A DNA stretch of 64,000 bases from Rhizophagus irregularis (taxonomy: Eukaryota > Glomeromycota > Glomeromycetes > Glomerales > Glomeraceae), in NCBI RefSeq assembly GCF_026210795.1, contig NC_089449.1, positions 2,356,001 through 2,420,000 of the forward strand, written 5' to 3'. Below the pieces are notes generated by a model. It worked only from the letters and a program-made list of their open reading frames with translations, ran no database searches and had not been told where the DNA came from. This document shows positions 10,991-21,959 of the stretch, piece by piece (the stretch's first letter is position 1; the number at the start of each line of letters is the position of its first letter). Both the position numbers and the translations under genes were made by a program.

Positions 10991-13900
10991 TTATTCAGTA
11001 GTACTTTGAGTACAATCCTCCTTTTTGTGTCTTTTCCAATCATTCTTCTGGCAATCTTGACTACAATAATATACCGATTTACACCTTGTACAAAGTTTGC
11101 TGGCCGCATCTCCACATCGTTTACATACTCTTGCATCTTTTATATCATCAATATTATTTTCAGGTTTGTCGTTATCTTCTGTCTTCAGGACATCAACCCA
11201 AGTGTAATGATGATTCAAATCCTTCTGAGTTACTTTGGATAAAGTTATCATCCTTGCGGTAGTAAGAACTTTAACCGAGCCGACATTACATTCCAAAATC
11301 CAATCTTTATGAGTATCATAAAATGGAACTGAGAGATGAAATGATATAGAAATTATAGGTGCCTCAGTAGCATTTAAGTAAACACTATCAAAGTAATAAT
11401 GAATTGGCTCTCGATCATCTGAAGTATTATTATTATTACCCTTTCCTTTCTTGCCCTTTTTTTTCTTTTTTGGAGTCCTAGTACCCCCATTAAGAGTCGG
11501 TTTGATCAATCGTAGCCATATTTCCGCTTCTGAATGCACCATAGCAAACATATTATTCTTATTTATCTCATCTGTTTTCCATCTCACAAAATATCTGGCA
11601 ATAGGCACTTTTAGATCTTTAAATTCATCAAGTTTCATAATTATTGAAGAAGACAGATGCATCATCATAAAAGTTTTCAACTCTACCGAATGCATTTCAA
11701 AATTTTTGACATGTCTTATAAATCCTTCAGTTGCAAAAAGTAATCTAAATAATTTTGCTATAGTTTTTTCAGGAAATCGAACAATCATTATTTGAAACAG
11801 ACGCACGAGAGTATTGATACTAAGTCCTTTAATGCGTGTTGTATGGTCGGTACAACAAGCATTTGCAACCGATATTACATCCATCATTAATGTAACAGGT
11901 TTTTTCTCTATATCTTCGGTTTTATATTTTATATCAAATTTCCATGTGGAGTATACGGCAAAATCTTTATAGTAAGAATCTATATATGTGATTCCTGTCA
12001 AAGATGCAATGACATTTAAATTCACACCAAGTCGTTCCTCTACAAACTCGTTCATAGGTTTGGAAGGTGATTCACGTAATCTCATTAGCTGTAAAGTTAA
12101 TAGAGAGTTATCCATTAACCTAGGTGCAGCGGAAAAAAGTATATTGAGGATTGACACATAATCAGCCAAATTAGAACAGTCAATGGCATTAAATCTGACG
12201 GATGAAGGTAATCGATAAAGTAGAGTGTCAATGACGTCTCCTAAAATTGGCACAACATGCATTTGGACTGAAGAAGACTCATGCAATGATGCACGTAAAG
12301 AAACAAACTTCGGCAGTAAGGTCAACAATAAACGATCGTAAAGTGTTAATGGTTGGTCTCCAGATTGCAGGATACAATCATCGATTTGAAATGCACGAAA
12401 AATATTTAATGCTGGATAGACGTCATCCTCCATTGTAGGAACTGTTAACATTGTGATATTAAACTTGGAGCGATTTGTTTCAGAATATGCAAATCTATAT
12501 TCATCATCACAAGATTGAGCTTGGGCGCTAACTGGCAGTCGATAACGGGTGTATATGTTAATATCTTCATCTGCGTGATGATGTTTTTTAAGGTTTTCGA
12601 AAACCTCAGATTCTCGCAAATAAGTTATCCTAGAACGTTCCACCTGCCTGGTTTCCCAATTTAAAGCTGCAGGTGTAGGTGATTTTTCTTTCCAATGTCG
12701 CAATGTTCGTAATATAAAAGACGCTGTACTCGGTGAATATTTAAATGAAATCCAGGAGGGAAGTTTCTTTTTGAAAACAGTGTTATTGTTTGTTTTTATA
12801 TTATTTTCAAGAGATTCAATTAGACTATTGATACAATCATTTAGTTTATGAAAGGTATTGGTATTAATATTCTTCTCGCCCCATACTGAAAGAATTTGTA
12901 TCGCACCAACAACAAAATCTTTGTTCCATTCGTTGTAAAAACTTTCCAAATTTGTGAAAGATGGTTTCGGGTCTGGCAACCTACTAATCATTTCAAGAAG
13001 CACTAAGTCCCGTGTGAGTATTGTCGAATTGAAGTCATTGATTGTAAAGTGTAAATTGACGTTGTAATTTTCTGAATGACATTTCAATGACATTGTAAGA
13101 CCATGAACAGTTTCAACGATATTGCGCAAATCTCCAATGCCACCTAAAAAAACAGATAATTGCTTATTTTTGACTTTTTGAGTATCATAAGAAATCGTTG
13201 GAACCTCTGCAGTGGCTGTAGAACTGATGAAAAGATCATCTTTCAACAGATTGAATCCATATGTATTACCAATTGCATAAAGACTAGGATCTTCTTCATA
13301 AAATAAGTGTATTCCTGGACGATTAGAAGAGACGTTAAAATTAACAAAGTTCTTTTGATCTGAGTAATTATCTCCAATTTCATTGTTAACCATTTTGACT
13401 GGAACGGACAATTGCTGCACATCCACTCCGTATTCTTTCGCTAATTTATTGTAAAACTTATCATTTAACTGTATAATATTTTTCTTATTAGAATAAATTT
13501 GATTGTTCTCCATAATTATTTTTCCCTGATAGTTTGCGCCAATTTCAATACCATCTGATTTATTATGATGAATCATATTATTAATAAGAAATGCATCAAC
13601 ACCTCCTTTGATAATACATCCAGTAACACCATTATTTGCAATTTCATTTTCTTCCATTCGCACGTTAGCCTGAAAATCTGTTGAAACACCAAAAGAACCA
13701 TTTTTTAAGATCTGATTCTTTCTTAATACAGCGATTGTTTGTGAAGGTTTAGTGTAATTTGATGTAGGTGGTGGTTGAACTGTATGTTGCGGTGGGTTAT
13801 TAATATTGAGTCTTTTTGATAAGGCTGGTTCACGATTACCACTGATAAGAATTCCTTCTCCGTGATTGCCATGGATAATATTATCAACTAGTGTAACTTC

Positions 13901-14878
13901 ATTGGCGTCTAACCATGCCAAAACACCTTGCCTGTTATGGTGAATATCATTATTTTCAGCATATAGACTTGATCCATATCGTATTTCAATTGCACTTGCT
14001 CCAATATTGTATAATTCACAATTTTTAATATAGGCTTTACTATCAATATCAACCGAAATACCACCGGCATTTTTTGAATTGGCAACAACACATTTATTCA
14101 TGAAAAGTGTTGATTTACGACCATCAATACAAACAGGCGGAAACGTTCCAGAGCATTTGGTGAACCAGCAGTTGTTCACGAAAACCTGAGAGGTTCCCAT
14201 ATATAGAGAGTTTCCTCGAGTACATTCGACATGAATATTATATAGTACAAGATTACTATCAAAACCTCGAAATACAAACTGGCCAGAATTCTTTATTATC
14301 ACCCTTCCAATTCCAATGATAATGATGTTTTTATTTATCATGAATATCGTGTTTATATATGTACCAGGCTCAAGAACCAATACTACATTTTTAAACTGAA
14401 GCCAATCAAGTAGTACTTCTTCAGATCGATTATGTCTTCTGATAACCTCCGGGGTTGAAAAGGGCATCCTTTTACATTGTTGGATAAAAAATTCGTCTTC
14501 ACGAGAAATTTCGCCCAATGCCAGAGAAATTAAAATATTAGCATATGCACTAAATAGATTATTATTTGTAGCATGCAGTTTTGCAATCATGTTGTAAGCT
14601 CCTTTATTACACATTGCATCTAATCCAATTGATGTATTGAGGTAGTCCAAAACTTGAGGTTGTTTTCCTTCTTCTGACATACCGGTAATACCATTTTCTA
14701 TAATGGCTTTTGCAAGATTGAAATAAATTGTTGACAATTCTCTTCGTTCTTTGAATGAAAGAAGAGAGAATGAAGACTCTGGAAGGACAAAAGAAGTATC
14801 TTTAAACGCTTTAGGATGTTTTTTCTGGAACCTTTCCAGTTCCTGCATGTAAATTTCGAAAGTATGTTCGGACTCCAT
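10991..14878 (-). CDS. Large beta-helix protein with C-terminal MYND zinc finger (copy B)
   Basis: A single uninterrupted frame of 1295 residues from ATG at 14878. Residues 1-160 are helical with no recognised domain. Residues about 165-540 carry repeats of the N-x-I-x-x-N-x-x-x-G-I/V type (for example NNDIHHNRQGV, NIIHGNHGEGILI, NQIYSNK) typical of right-handed parallel beta-helix (pectate-lyase-like/CASH) proteins, with a proline-rich insertion near 353-378. The middle (about 550-1130) is unassigned. A lysine run (1137-1147) and poly-Asn precede the MYND finger at 1252-1289, with ligands in the order CxxC, CxxC, YC-x3-C, H-x3-C. MYND fingers usually bind proline-rich partners, and beta-helix plus zinc-finger proteins occur among F-box/ubiquitin factors, but no F-box is visible. 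About 90 percent or more of residues match the copy at 28.2 kb. It converges on a kinase relic. The biochemical role is unknown. Confidence 0.88.
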   Translation of the reverse strand: MESEHTFEIYMQELERFQKKHPKAFKDTSFVLPESSFSLLSFKERRELSTIYFNLAKAIIENGITGMSEEGKQPQVLDYLNTSIGLDAMCNKGAYNMIAKLHATNNNLFSAYANILISLALGEISREDEFFIQQCKRMPFSTPEVIRRHNRSEEVLLDWLQFKNVVLVLEPGTYINTIFMINKNIIIIGIGRVIIKNSGQFVFRGFDSNLVLYNIHVECTRGNSLYMGTSQVFVNNCWFTKCSGTFPPVCIDGRKSTLFMNKCVVANSKNAGGISVDIDSKAYIKNCELYNIGASAIEIRYGSSLYAENNDIHHNRQGVLAWLDANEVTLVDNIIHGNHGEGILISGNREPALSKRLNINNPPQHTVQPPPTSNYTKPSQTIAVLRKNQILKNGSFGVSTDFQANVRMEENEIANNGVTGCIIKGGVDAFLINNMIHHNKSDGIEIGANYQGKIIMENNQIYSNKKNIIQLNDKFYNKLAKEYGVDVQQLSVPVKMVNNEIGDNYSDQKNFVNFNVSSNRPGIHLFYEEDPSLYAIGNTYGFNLLKDDLFISSTATAEVPTISYDTQKVKNKQLSVFLGGIGDLRNIVETVHGLTMSLKCHSENYNVNLHFTINDFNSTILTRDLVLLEMISRLPDPKPSFTNLESFYNEWNKDFVVGAIQILSVWGEKNINTNTFHKLNDCINSLIESLENNIKTNNNTVFKKKLPSWISFKYSPSTASFILRTLRHWKEKSPTPAALNWETRQVERSRITYLRESEVFENLKKHHHADEDINIYTRYRLPVSAQAQSCDDEYRFAYSETNRSKFNITMLTVPTMEDDVYPALNIFRAFQIDDCILQSGDQPLTLYDRLLLTLLPKFVSLRASLHESSSVQMHVVPILGDVIDTLLYRLPSSVRFNAIDCSNLADYVSILNILFSAAPRLMDNSLLTLQLMRLRESPSKPMNEFVEERLGVNLNVIASLTGITYIDSYYKDFAVYSTWKFDIKYKTEDIEKKPVTLMMDVISVANACCTDHTTRIKGLSINTLVRLFQIMIVRFPEKTIAKLFRLLFATEGFIRHVKNFEMHSVELKTFMMMHLSSSIIMKLDEFKDLKVPIARYFVRWKTDEINKNNMFAMVHSEAEIWLRLIKPTLNGGTRTPKKKKKGKKGKGNNNNTSDDREPIHYYFDSVYLNATEAPIISISFHLSVPFYDTHKDWILECNVGSVKVLTTARMITLSKVTQKDLNHHYTWVDVLKTEDNDKPENNIDDIKDARVCKRCGDAASKLCTRCKSVYYCSQDCQKNDWKRHKKEDCTQSTTE

Positions 14879-15279
14879 AAATCAAAAAATATTAACAACC
14901 GAGGTGGGATTTTTATTCTCAATTTCATGAGTATCCCTTTTTCTTTTTGAGCGCAAGATCATCAATCTTACATGTGAAGATTAAAGTAAAATTCATTTTA
15001 ACCAAATTAATTTTTGTGTTTGATTTTCGTGTTGCAAAACCTGTAAAATTATGATCAGTGATCATCCATAACTGTTGATTTTCCGCAACAGCATATGATA
15101 AGTTTTGATTATATTACCTCATTGCATTATTATATATTGTTCTGGTAATTTATTTTTTGTTAGAATTAGGATGAATTAGGATAAAATTTTAAATTTAGAA
15201 CATATTAACTGGTGTACTGCCTTTTCTTTCTGCAACAAATGAATCTTAACGTTAAACATTCAGACAAAATGTTTACAAT

Positions 15280-15600
15280 AAAGCTTATTGGGAACTGAGG
15301 ATGTAACTAATATTTAATGAAACTTTAAATTTATTTATGTAGATGACGATGTGACATAGGGACCTAAACAAAGGATTTAATGCAATAACACCTGTATAAC
15401 TACTAATACGGGATTATGTATATTTGGTTATATGGAACCTAAAATTTTATGAAGATAAAAATACTGAGGCTGCTGATATCCATAACAATAATTATGTAAT
15501 ATGAAATAGTTTTAGGATTACATAATTTAGACCAAGGTGAAAAGGATAAATCTTTCAGATTGAAAATTAAACATATCTTTGCTGATATGAAAATATGATT
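15280..15600 (+). pseudogene. Relic of a kinase C-lobe
   Basis: Plus-strand fragments in mixed frames follow the order of the kinase C-lobe. There is an NTCITDMG-like block (15385-15420), a GYxxPxxL activation-segment block (15425-15455), NTEAADI (15462-15482), YEIVLGL (15498-15518) and a terminal IKHIFADMKI (about 15570-15595). Stops interrupt every segment. It completes the relic at 10.34-10.76 kb, so an ancestral kinase gene may have been split by the MYND segment, or two relics lie in tandem. Confidence 0.55.
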
Positions 15601-15717
15601 CATTTCTGTTAACTCGATGTTATCAAAATATATTTAAAATATGTTAGAAATATGAAATAGGAATGTTCTTGTTATATATTGAAAATATGCAGAAAATATA
15701 ATAAATCAAGAATATAA

Positions 15718-16651
15718 CTAATTTGCACCCTGGGTGATTTGACAATTTTTCAAATCTCAACTGCAATAAATCACATGATACTCCACAGGTATATAAATTC
15801 CGTCCGTTATTTTGTCTTTGTTGGTAGATGATTTAACTTAATAATTTTTATATAATTTTAATATAATTCATAACTAACGGGTTGGTTTACCTAGGTGATT
15901 TCACCCACATGATTTATTAAATTTTATTGGCTAATTAATGTGCAGATCATTTCTTAATGTTTATTTTTTTCTTTAAATAACTTAAAAACGAAGTTCTTTT
16001 TATTATTTTCTTGCTTTTCACTGCTTTTTTACTTTTGCTAATGTTACTTTCAGAGGGTTAGATAACTTCACTTAAAATAATTCTATTGAACTTAAAACAG
16101 CAGGTTTGTTCTTATTTTATTATTTTTGCTATATTTTGTGCTTTTTTATATCAGTAATAACATTAGATTTCTTTTTTTTTTAACTTTCACGCCATTCTTC
16201 ATTGTATCATTTTTGTATATTTTGGTGGTGTATTTTTCCTATCATTTTCGCGGTGCTTTACTTATCATTTTTATGGTATCATTTATATTTTTATGGTGTT
16301 TTTACTATCATTTTCGTGGTGCCTTTCTTATTACTTTTGTATATTTTGGTGGTATGTTTTCCTATCATTTTCGCGGTATTATTTTCGTGATATTATTTAT
16401 ATTTTAATGGTGTTTTCACTATCATTACGTGTTATCTTTCATATTTTTTGTGGCATTTTTTTGTTCCTTTTCATTTCACTTTTGATACAATTATTTCAAA
16501 TTGTACAATTAAAAAAATTAGCTAATCATTGATTAAATAAATTTTAAAATTTACAGTAAATATTTAACCAATCAAATTTAATAAATTAATTAGAAGTGAA
16601 ATCACCTGAGTGAAATCACCTTTAGGTGATTTCACCCCGGGTGCAAGTTAG
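15718..16651. mobile_element. Non-autonomous DNA element with nested terminal inverted repeats
   Basis: The left end CTAATTTGCACCCTGGGTGA (15718-15737) pairs with the reverse complement of the right end, CTAACTTGCACCCGGGGTGA (16632-16651), with two mismatches in 20. Inside lies a second pair: AGGTGATTTCAC at 15893 and its complement ending at 16607, continuing imperfectly for about 45 bases through TTTATTAAATTT(G/T)ATTGG. The interior holds only a T-rich repeat and no transposase. No convincing target duplication is visible, so the outer boundary could be a few bases off. Confidence 0.6.
16110..16450. repeat. Minisatellite with CTATCATTTTCGYGGT core
   Basis: At least three copies of CTATCATTTTCG(C/T)GGT (near 16239, 16305 and 16361) alternate with ATTTTTATGGTGT and TTTTGGTGGT variants. 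Overlapping hydrophobic frames here (16126-16532) come from the T-rich repeat and are not genes. The array is the core of the foldback element at 15718-16651. Confidence 0.6.
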
Positions 16652-16689
16652 CAACACTATTTTTTTTATATAAAAATCTTTTTATAAAA

Positions 16690-17210
16690 TTCGGGTAATG
16701 AAGTTTCAAACTTTTTTATGAAACTCACTTGAGAATACAGTGCCCACGTAGGAATCAATTTCCCTACAAAAAACAGAAGTTAAAAGAAAGCTTTTTTTTA
16801 AAAGTTTCGAATTTTTTTATTTTTGAAACTTATCTGGGATTCTGGTTCCTGATATTCCACAAAAAAAACAGATAAAAATAAAGTTAAAAAAACTTTTTTA
16901 AGTTTTGAATTCCTTTTTTGAAACCCGGTTCCTCTTTTGAAACTTAACTATTCCACGCGTCCAGACTCATCTATAAATAAGAAAAACTGAGGCGATTTCT
17001 CACCAAAATCTTATCTAAAAAAGAAAAAAAAAGAAATTAGTACCCGTTTTTAAAAGATAAAGAAATTAAAAAAATAATACACTCACCAAAATCCCGCGTC
17101 CAAAGAGAGCAAAGAGAGCGAAAAGTTACCTAAAGAGAAAATGAAACGAAACATTAATAATTGTCTAAAAAAAGAAAAAAGTGAGGGAAGTTTACCGAAA
17201 AAAAGTCTAA
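16690..17210 (-). repeat. Second microexon-like repeat array
   Basis: Minus-strand units with a pyrimidine tract plus AG, a short core and a GTGAG/GTAAC-like donor, spaced about 60-110 bases apart. Cores near 16945-16990 and 17085-17130 contain GGACGCG words also found in the array at 7.79-8.51 kb. Two further cores (around 16750 and 16850) begin with GGAATATCAGG- or GGAATTGATTCC-like sequence. No open frame spans the units. Confidence 0.45.
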
Positions 17211-17630
17211 ACTTTTTTAAATTTTTAAATTCCAGCCCGCCATAAGTGAGTCGCCTTGCCTTTTATTAACCCCTAACTTAAGGCACAGCCAGTTCTCCAC
17301 CCATATATATAAAGAAAGATCAAAAGAAGAAATACAACTATCCAAATTAAATTAAACAGAAAAAAAAAGAAAAAATTAAAAAAAATAAAATATTTTCCAT
17401 TAATTCAATTGGAATAACTACTGTATATATATATATATAAGAGGACCATCCTCCTGCATGCAAATAAATCGACGTTAGTAATAAAACAATCCAGCGAGAA
17501 ATGAAATGATTCGATTTAATATTTTCATTCGAGTAAGTGGCGTGTGTTTGGTTGAAGCGATCCGTCAATCCATCAATCTGCCAATCCGCGGATTTATCCG
17601 ATTTGAAACCATTCGGATTGGATCCGGATG

Positions 17631-19618
17631 AAGATACGAATGATCATATTAGCAAATGTTATATCAGGCAGCCACTGGATTGAAAGCAAGACAGGAACGA
17701 GACAAATGGCAATTGGCCAGGGACCTAAGTCACCTAACTAAAGAAGAAAAAGAAGACCAGTAACTATGATTTTTTGAAGAAACTTCAGAAGGATTTTGCT
17801 GCGGCTTTTATTAAAATCATCAAAATCACGCAAAACTGGAAAGTGATAGGATATTTTAATGATCAAAAAGGAATGGAAAATGCTGTGGAGCTTTCTTTGA
17901 AAGACAACGATCGAGAAAAGGTTTGGATGGTAAGGAATTTCAAAACGGTATATAGAAACATTAAGGGTACAGAAGGATAGAAGAAGTTCGAGAAGAGTAA
18001 AAGCAAGTCACCTGTACGTAACCCAGAGGTGAATATTCTGACACCACAGACGCCTCCAGATAGAGTTTATATGGGGCTATCAAATATGGCAACAAGGAAT
18101 AAACAAAATTTGACACCTACGGAAAAGGCGCAGATAGAGATGGAGAAAGATTTACCAGATGAAGAGGAAATCGTGAATATGATAAAGGAATGGCGAGTAA
18201 GAGATAAAGAAGAATCAGGCGAAAGCGATGATGATCTTGGGTTTAATAAATTAGAAGAATTAGCTAGTAAACCCTTGAAACATGATAATGTAGCGACGGA
18301 CGAGGTTGTCAAGATCATAAAAGAATATCGATCAAACGAAAAAATCAAGTACGTTCCTTATCATGCATCGACAAATGAGTCTGAAAAAATTTTAACATTA
18401 GGGAATAAATTGTCGGAATTGGAAGAAATTTTTGACAAAACTTCCAATGAAATGGAATGGGAGAATATTAACTTAGAAGCATTGCGCATAGTGAGAGAAG
18501 AGAACGATTTAGATGCTTTGAACATGATATTCAAAGATTGGGCGATGAAAAAGAACAATTTTCTTTGGGTCAGAAAGTCATCAGTTTGGCGGAACAAAGC
18601 AAAATTTTGAATGAATATACCTCGCTCAACGATGATTTCAAAATAAGACTGAAGGATGAGAATCGTTTGACTGATGAAAGAGAAATTGGAGAGAAACACC
18701 CGATTTTGGAGTCACCACCACCACAAAGTTCGAAGAAGAACGAGAGAGAGGAAGAGGAAGAAAAAGCAAGGATAGGAAGAGGAATGGAAGGAATTTGAGT
18801 GCAGAGATTTTGCATTTGTTAGACAAAGTCACGTGATTTTCACGTAAAAAATTTTACCGATAGAAAACATTAACTTTGAAGCCTTATCTCAAGCTATAAA
18901 TGTTCTAAAAATTATATTTAACTGTTTTGTTTAATAATTTAGGTTATCAATAATTAAATATAAAAGTATTGTAGCAAAATAAAATGCGGTTCCAAATTTA
19001 GCCTTAGGCAATAATTCATATATTTGCTGATCATCTGCTAATTTGACTTTAAAGCTTCGGGCCAAGCTATGTAACTTCGGGCCAAACTTGAAACTTTCAC
19101 AGTATGCTATTTAGGTATTCAAGAATTAGTGGCTAAAATAAACCTGAATAATTTTTGATAACCCGAAAGTTATCATTAACTAAATTTTTACAATTATTGT
19201 AAAATTAATATATATCTGATATTTGACAAAATCTTTATGAATTATTTTAAGAACTAATTTATTAACAATAAATAAAATAAAGTAAATAAAATCGAAATTT
19301 TATACATTATTATGCATTATTATGAAAAATTAATCCAACAGTATTTTTTTATGTGATAATATTGGACAAGTGATCGGCAAAATGATCGGCAATATCGGGG
19401 ACTGTTGGGTCCCGTCTGTATTTTTGCGGCTTAGGTTTCAGTCTTATAACGAATTTTCTCTCGTAATTTTTTTCCCTGCAAATATTTTTAGTAGATAGAA
19501 TTTTAGTTAGGTCCAGCTTAGTTTAGTTTATTTTGAGGATTGGGTTTGTTTTTTTTTATTTTCTATCCTTAATGAAAGAGATGCATTACAGTTTAAAAAA
19601 AAAAAAGATACGAATGAT
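17631..19618 (+). mobile_element. Retroposed insertion with poly(A) tail and 13-14-bp target duplication
   Basis: The word AAGATACGAATGAT occurs at 17631-17644 and again at 19605-19618. The second copy follows directly on an A-run (about 19594-19606). This is the signature of target-primed reverse transcription: an inserted strand of about 1.96 kb ending in poly(A), flanked by a target duplication. The insert carries the broken coding region at 17.77-18.80 kb and a 3' part without long frames. It landed in a sequence rich in ATCCG/CGGAT words that resumes at 19619. I see no reverse transcriptase inside, so it is a truncated LINE, a gag-only derivative or a processed transcript. Confidence 0.75.
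17774..18798 (+). pseudogene. Broken hydrophilic ORF carried by the retroposed insertion
   Basis: Three frames follow each other: 17774-17980 (stop at 17978), 18029-18610, and 18538-18798, which continues the second after a frame change near 18540. A lysine/glutamate-rich run in another frame at 17680-17760 (QERDKWQLARDLSHL) probably belongs to the same protein. The product is rich in acidic and basic residues with likely coiled coils (LSELEEIFDKTSNEMEWENI) and a C-terminal basic/acidic tail. It has no zinc knuckle or enzymatic motif that I recognise. It could be an ORF1-like protein of a LINE or the body of a retrocopied host gene. Confidence 0.5.
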
Positions 19619-19749
19619 ATTTCTGTATATAAATCCGTTTGATTAGTACTTTATAGTAACGGATCCATTCGGATAGTCATCCGCCGAATCATCCATTTAT
19701 TAACGGATTGGATTAAACAGATGATGAATCCATCCGGATTGTAACACTA

Positions 19750-21920
19750 CCCTCGACTTATAGTTTTGATATGACGAAGGTGATGTACTGCTAGTTGTCG
19801 ATGAACGATTCCTTTTATTTGTGATGTCTTGCTTTTTCTTTCTTGACATGATACCCATGGATTTTTCCCATTTAACCAATGCCTCGCTATGGTAGGCCAG
19901 ATGAATTTGTAGAGTTGCGCATTCAAAGCTGTAAAAAAATCTATTGGAATTGTTTCGATAGTGAATATTTAATGCTCACATATCGTTGGACTAAATCCAT
20001 TGACTCTTATGGGATCAATTGATGTATATAGTAATTAAGTAAACTAGATGTGCAGTTGAGGTGATTGGTGAAAGAGGCAAAGAGCGCTAAAGAATTGATG
20101 TCTTGGTCCAAAAAGTACGTTGAAGTATTTTCTTTAATATGTGGTTCTATAAGTGTGTGTGAAATTTCGTGTAGTTGTAGTTTTAATCGGTCACAGAAAC
20201 CTAAGTGTCTGCTGTCAGTTGGTGTCATGATGATTTTTGCAGATCGGCAAGGAATGGGAGTTGATGGATAAAGGAGAGGGAAGGCAATGTCTTTGTAAAA
20301 TATCGCCACACGGTAAAATGTTAAGACATTTAATTTTAAACGCATCTTTCTTGCTTTTTTCCGAACTACATATGTCCATGGTTTCATTGTGTTTAATCCA
20401 TTCTTGTGTGTATATCTGAGATTTGGTGTTCAGAGAATAGTTGTTGCATGACCCTATAAAAAAAGTTGTCCAAACACTGTTCAGTTTTTTGTTCGGAAAA
20501 TTGACCCCGTTCCGAACATTTACCTGACATTTATTGGGCATTTATCATGATATTGTACGTATTAAATTGTAACAAATATTGTATAATAACGTGCGAGTAT
20601 TCGGAAAATCGACCCCATTCCGAATATTTATCAGACAAAGATTTCTTATAGGGTGGGTTTATTATGTAAAAAGGTGTCTAAAGCATAAGCCTCAGTAACG
20701 CAAGATCCAAATTTTTTAATATCTCTGTCAATGGGGCCTAACGAGTCCCATATGGGCATCCGGTAAGAATTTCGGATTGGTTGAAATTGGTGGAATATCT
20801 AATCCTTGTTTTGCGAGCTCATCTGCCAATTGATTGAAATGAATTCCGGAATGTGCTTTCACTTTTTGGAAATTAACTGTATTAAAAGGTTATTTTGTAA
20901 AACTTTATAATTAATAATTAAACTCTAAGGAGTCTTCGTTCGTTCAGAAGTTAAACAATTAGATGATCGAAAATAAGTTGAAATAACATTTTGAGAATCT
21001 ATGTAGTAGATATTCACAATACTGTCTATTGAACATATTAAAAGAGCAGTTAATACTAGGATGATGGGTAGAAGACCGTTTCTCCATTATAGATAATTGG
21101 TGGTAGGAATTTATCCGATACTTCCGCCCAGCCAAAACCCATTGTCGTTGTACAGTTAGGTGTTTCTGTATATTTGCATATTATTTAGCGAGTGATTCAT
21201 CTGTGTAAAATTAAGTGTTCCGATTTTGTAATTGCATGACCAATTGCGTTAATAAAGATATATTATCTTGATGCTGTTTTTAATTTGTGTTATCGTGGTG
21301 AAGAGTGATGTTGATAATTGATCCCGAGAGTTGTTTAACGGGTGAAATGTGGAGTTATGTTGAGTAGGTTCTGATGAAGAATGATTATACGGTGTGTTGG
21401 ACGCGTGTCTGAAAGTGTTAAATAAAACCAGTGTCCGTAGCGTGATCAAACTTGAAATCGGAAAAAGTAGAAAATCACTGGGATTTTACGGACTGAAAAA
21501 AAATATTAAAATCAATTCAACTTAATGAAATAGGTGTTTATTGAGGTTCTATAATTCTTTGAGTGTATCGAAATTTTGATTAATTGTGTGGTACAGCCAT
21601 TAATACACATTTTGGTCGCAAATCCCTATAGTATCGGACGTGTAATGAACATCCCGGACAAGTGCTTAGTATATCGATGTGCGTTTTCTCGGTGTTAAGG
21701 TAGCCAATTCATCTTGGCTTGTTGTTGGAATAAAGTGTTCTCTATATGTAATCGATAAGACGATAACGCAAATGGGTCGTTTGAGTTTCTATATAATTCT
21801 TTATTGTTGACTGAATCCCAAGAAATAATCCATTCGTAGGTGTTTATAATGAACATATTTCTGAAATATTTGTTCTTTATTTTGTTTAGTTGTAGTCGCA
21901 TTTTCAACATCATTATTATG
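19750..21920 (-). pseudogene. Decayed LINE: 3' part of the polymerase ORF with RNase H region
   Basis: Minus-strand fragments, in order, match the C-terminal part of LINE polyproteins common in Rhizophagus. They are a post-RT segment with ISWDSVNN (21695-21913), a zinc-knuckle-like THIDILSTCPGCSLHV (21620-21680), the start of RNase H with CTTTMGFGWAE (21110-21160), ALLICSIDSIVNIYYIDSQ (20990-21050), and the RNase H end VKAHSGIHFNQLADELAKQG (20800-20865). A C-terminal tail (20007-20387 and 19780-19920, ALVKWEKSMGIMSRKKKQ) follows. Frames shift repeatedly and stops occur, and the RT core is absent, so this copy is dead and 5' truncated. A small inverted-repeat element at 20451-20654 interrupts it. 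Confidence 0.7.
20451..20654. mobile_element. Small inverted-repeat element with CCCTATAA ends
   Basis: Left end ACCCTATAAAAAAAGTTGTC and right end, reverse-complemented, ACCCTATAAGAAATCTTTGT form imperfect terminal repeats. Inside are two direct copies of a word of about 40 bases containing CGGAAAAT(T/C)GACCCC(G/A)TTCCGAA (20493-20520 and 20602-20630). It interrupts the LINE relic. Its terminal word is shared with the larger element at 56366-57859. No clear target duplication is visible. Confidence 0.55.
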
Positions 21921-21959
21921 AAAATGAAAAAAAATAATACTTAAAAAATTTTAATATAA

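Noticed and set aside
11006-11795. Plus-strand frames inside the 11-kb MYND gene (and the equivalents at 28235-29006)
   Set aside because: Shadows of the minus-strand gene; they recur in both copies only because the copies are homologous.
16126-16532. Three overlapping Phe/Ile/Val-rich frames that look like membrane proteins
   Set aside because: They arise from a T-rich minisatellite inside a foldback element; hydrophobicity follows from TTT/ATT codons.
20065-20419. Plus-strand frames in the LINE region
   Set aside because: Antisense to the RNase H/C-terminal part of the decayed LINE, which reads sensibly on the minus strand.
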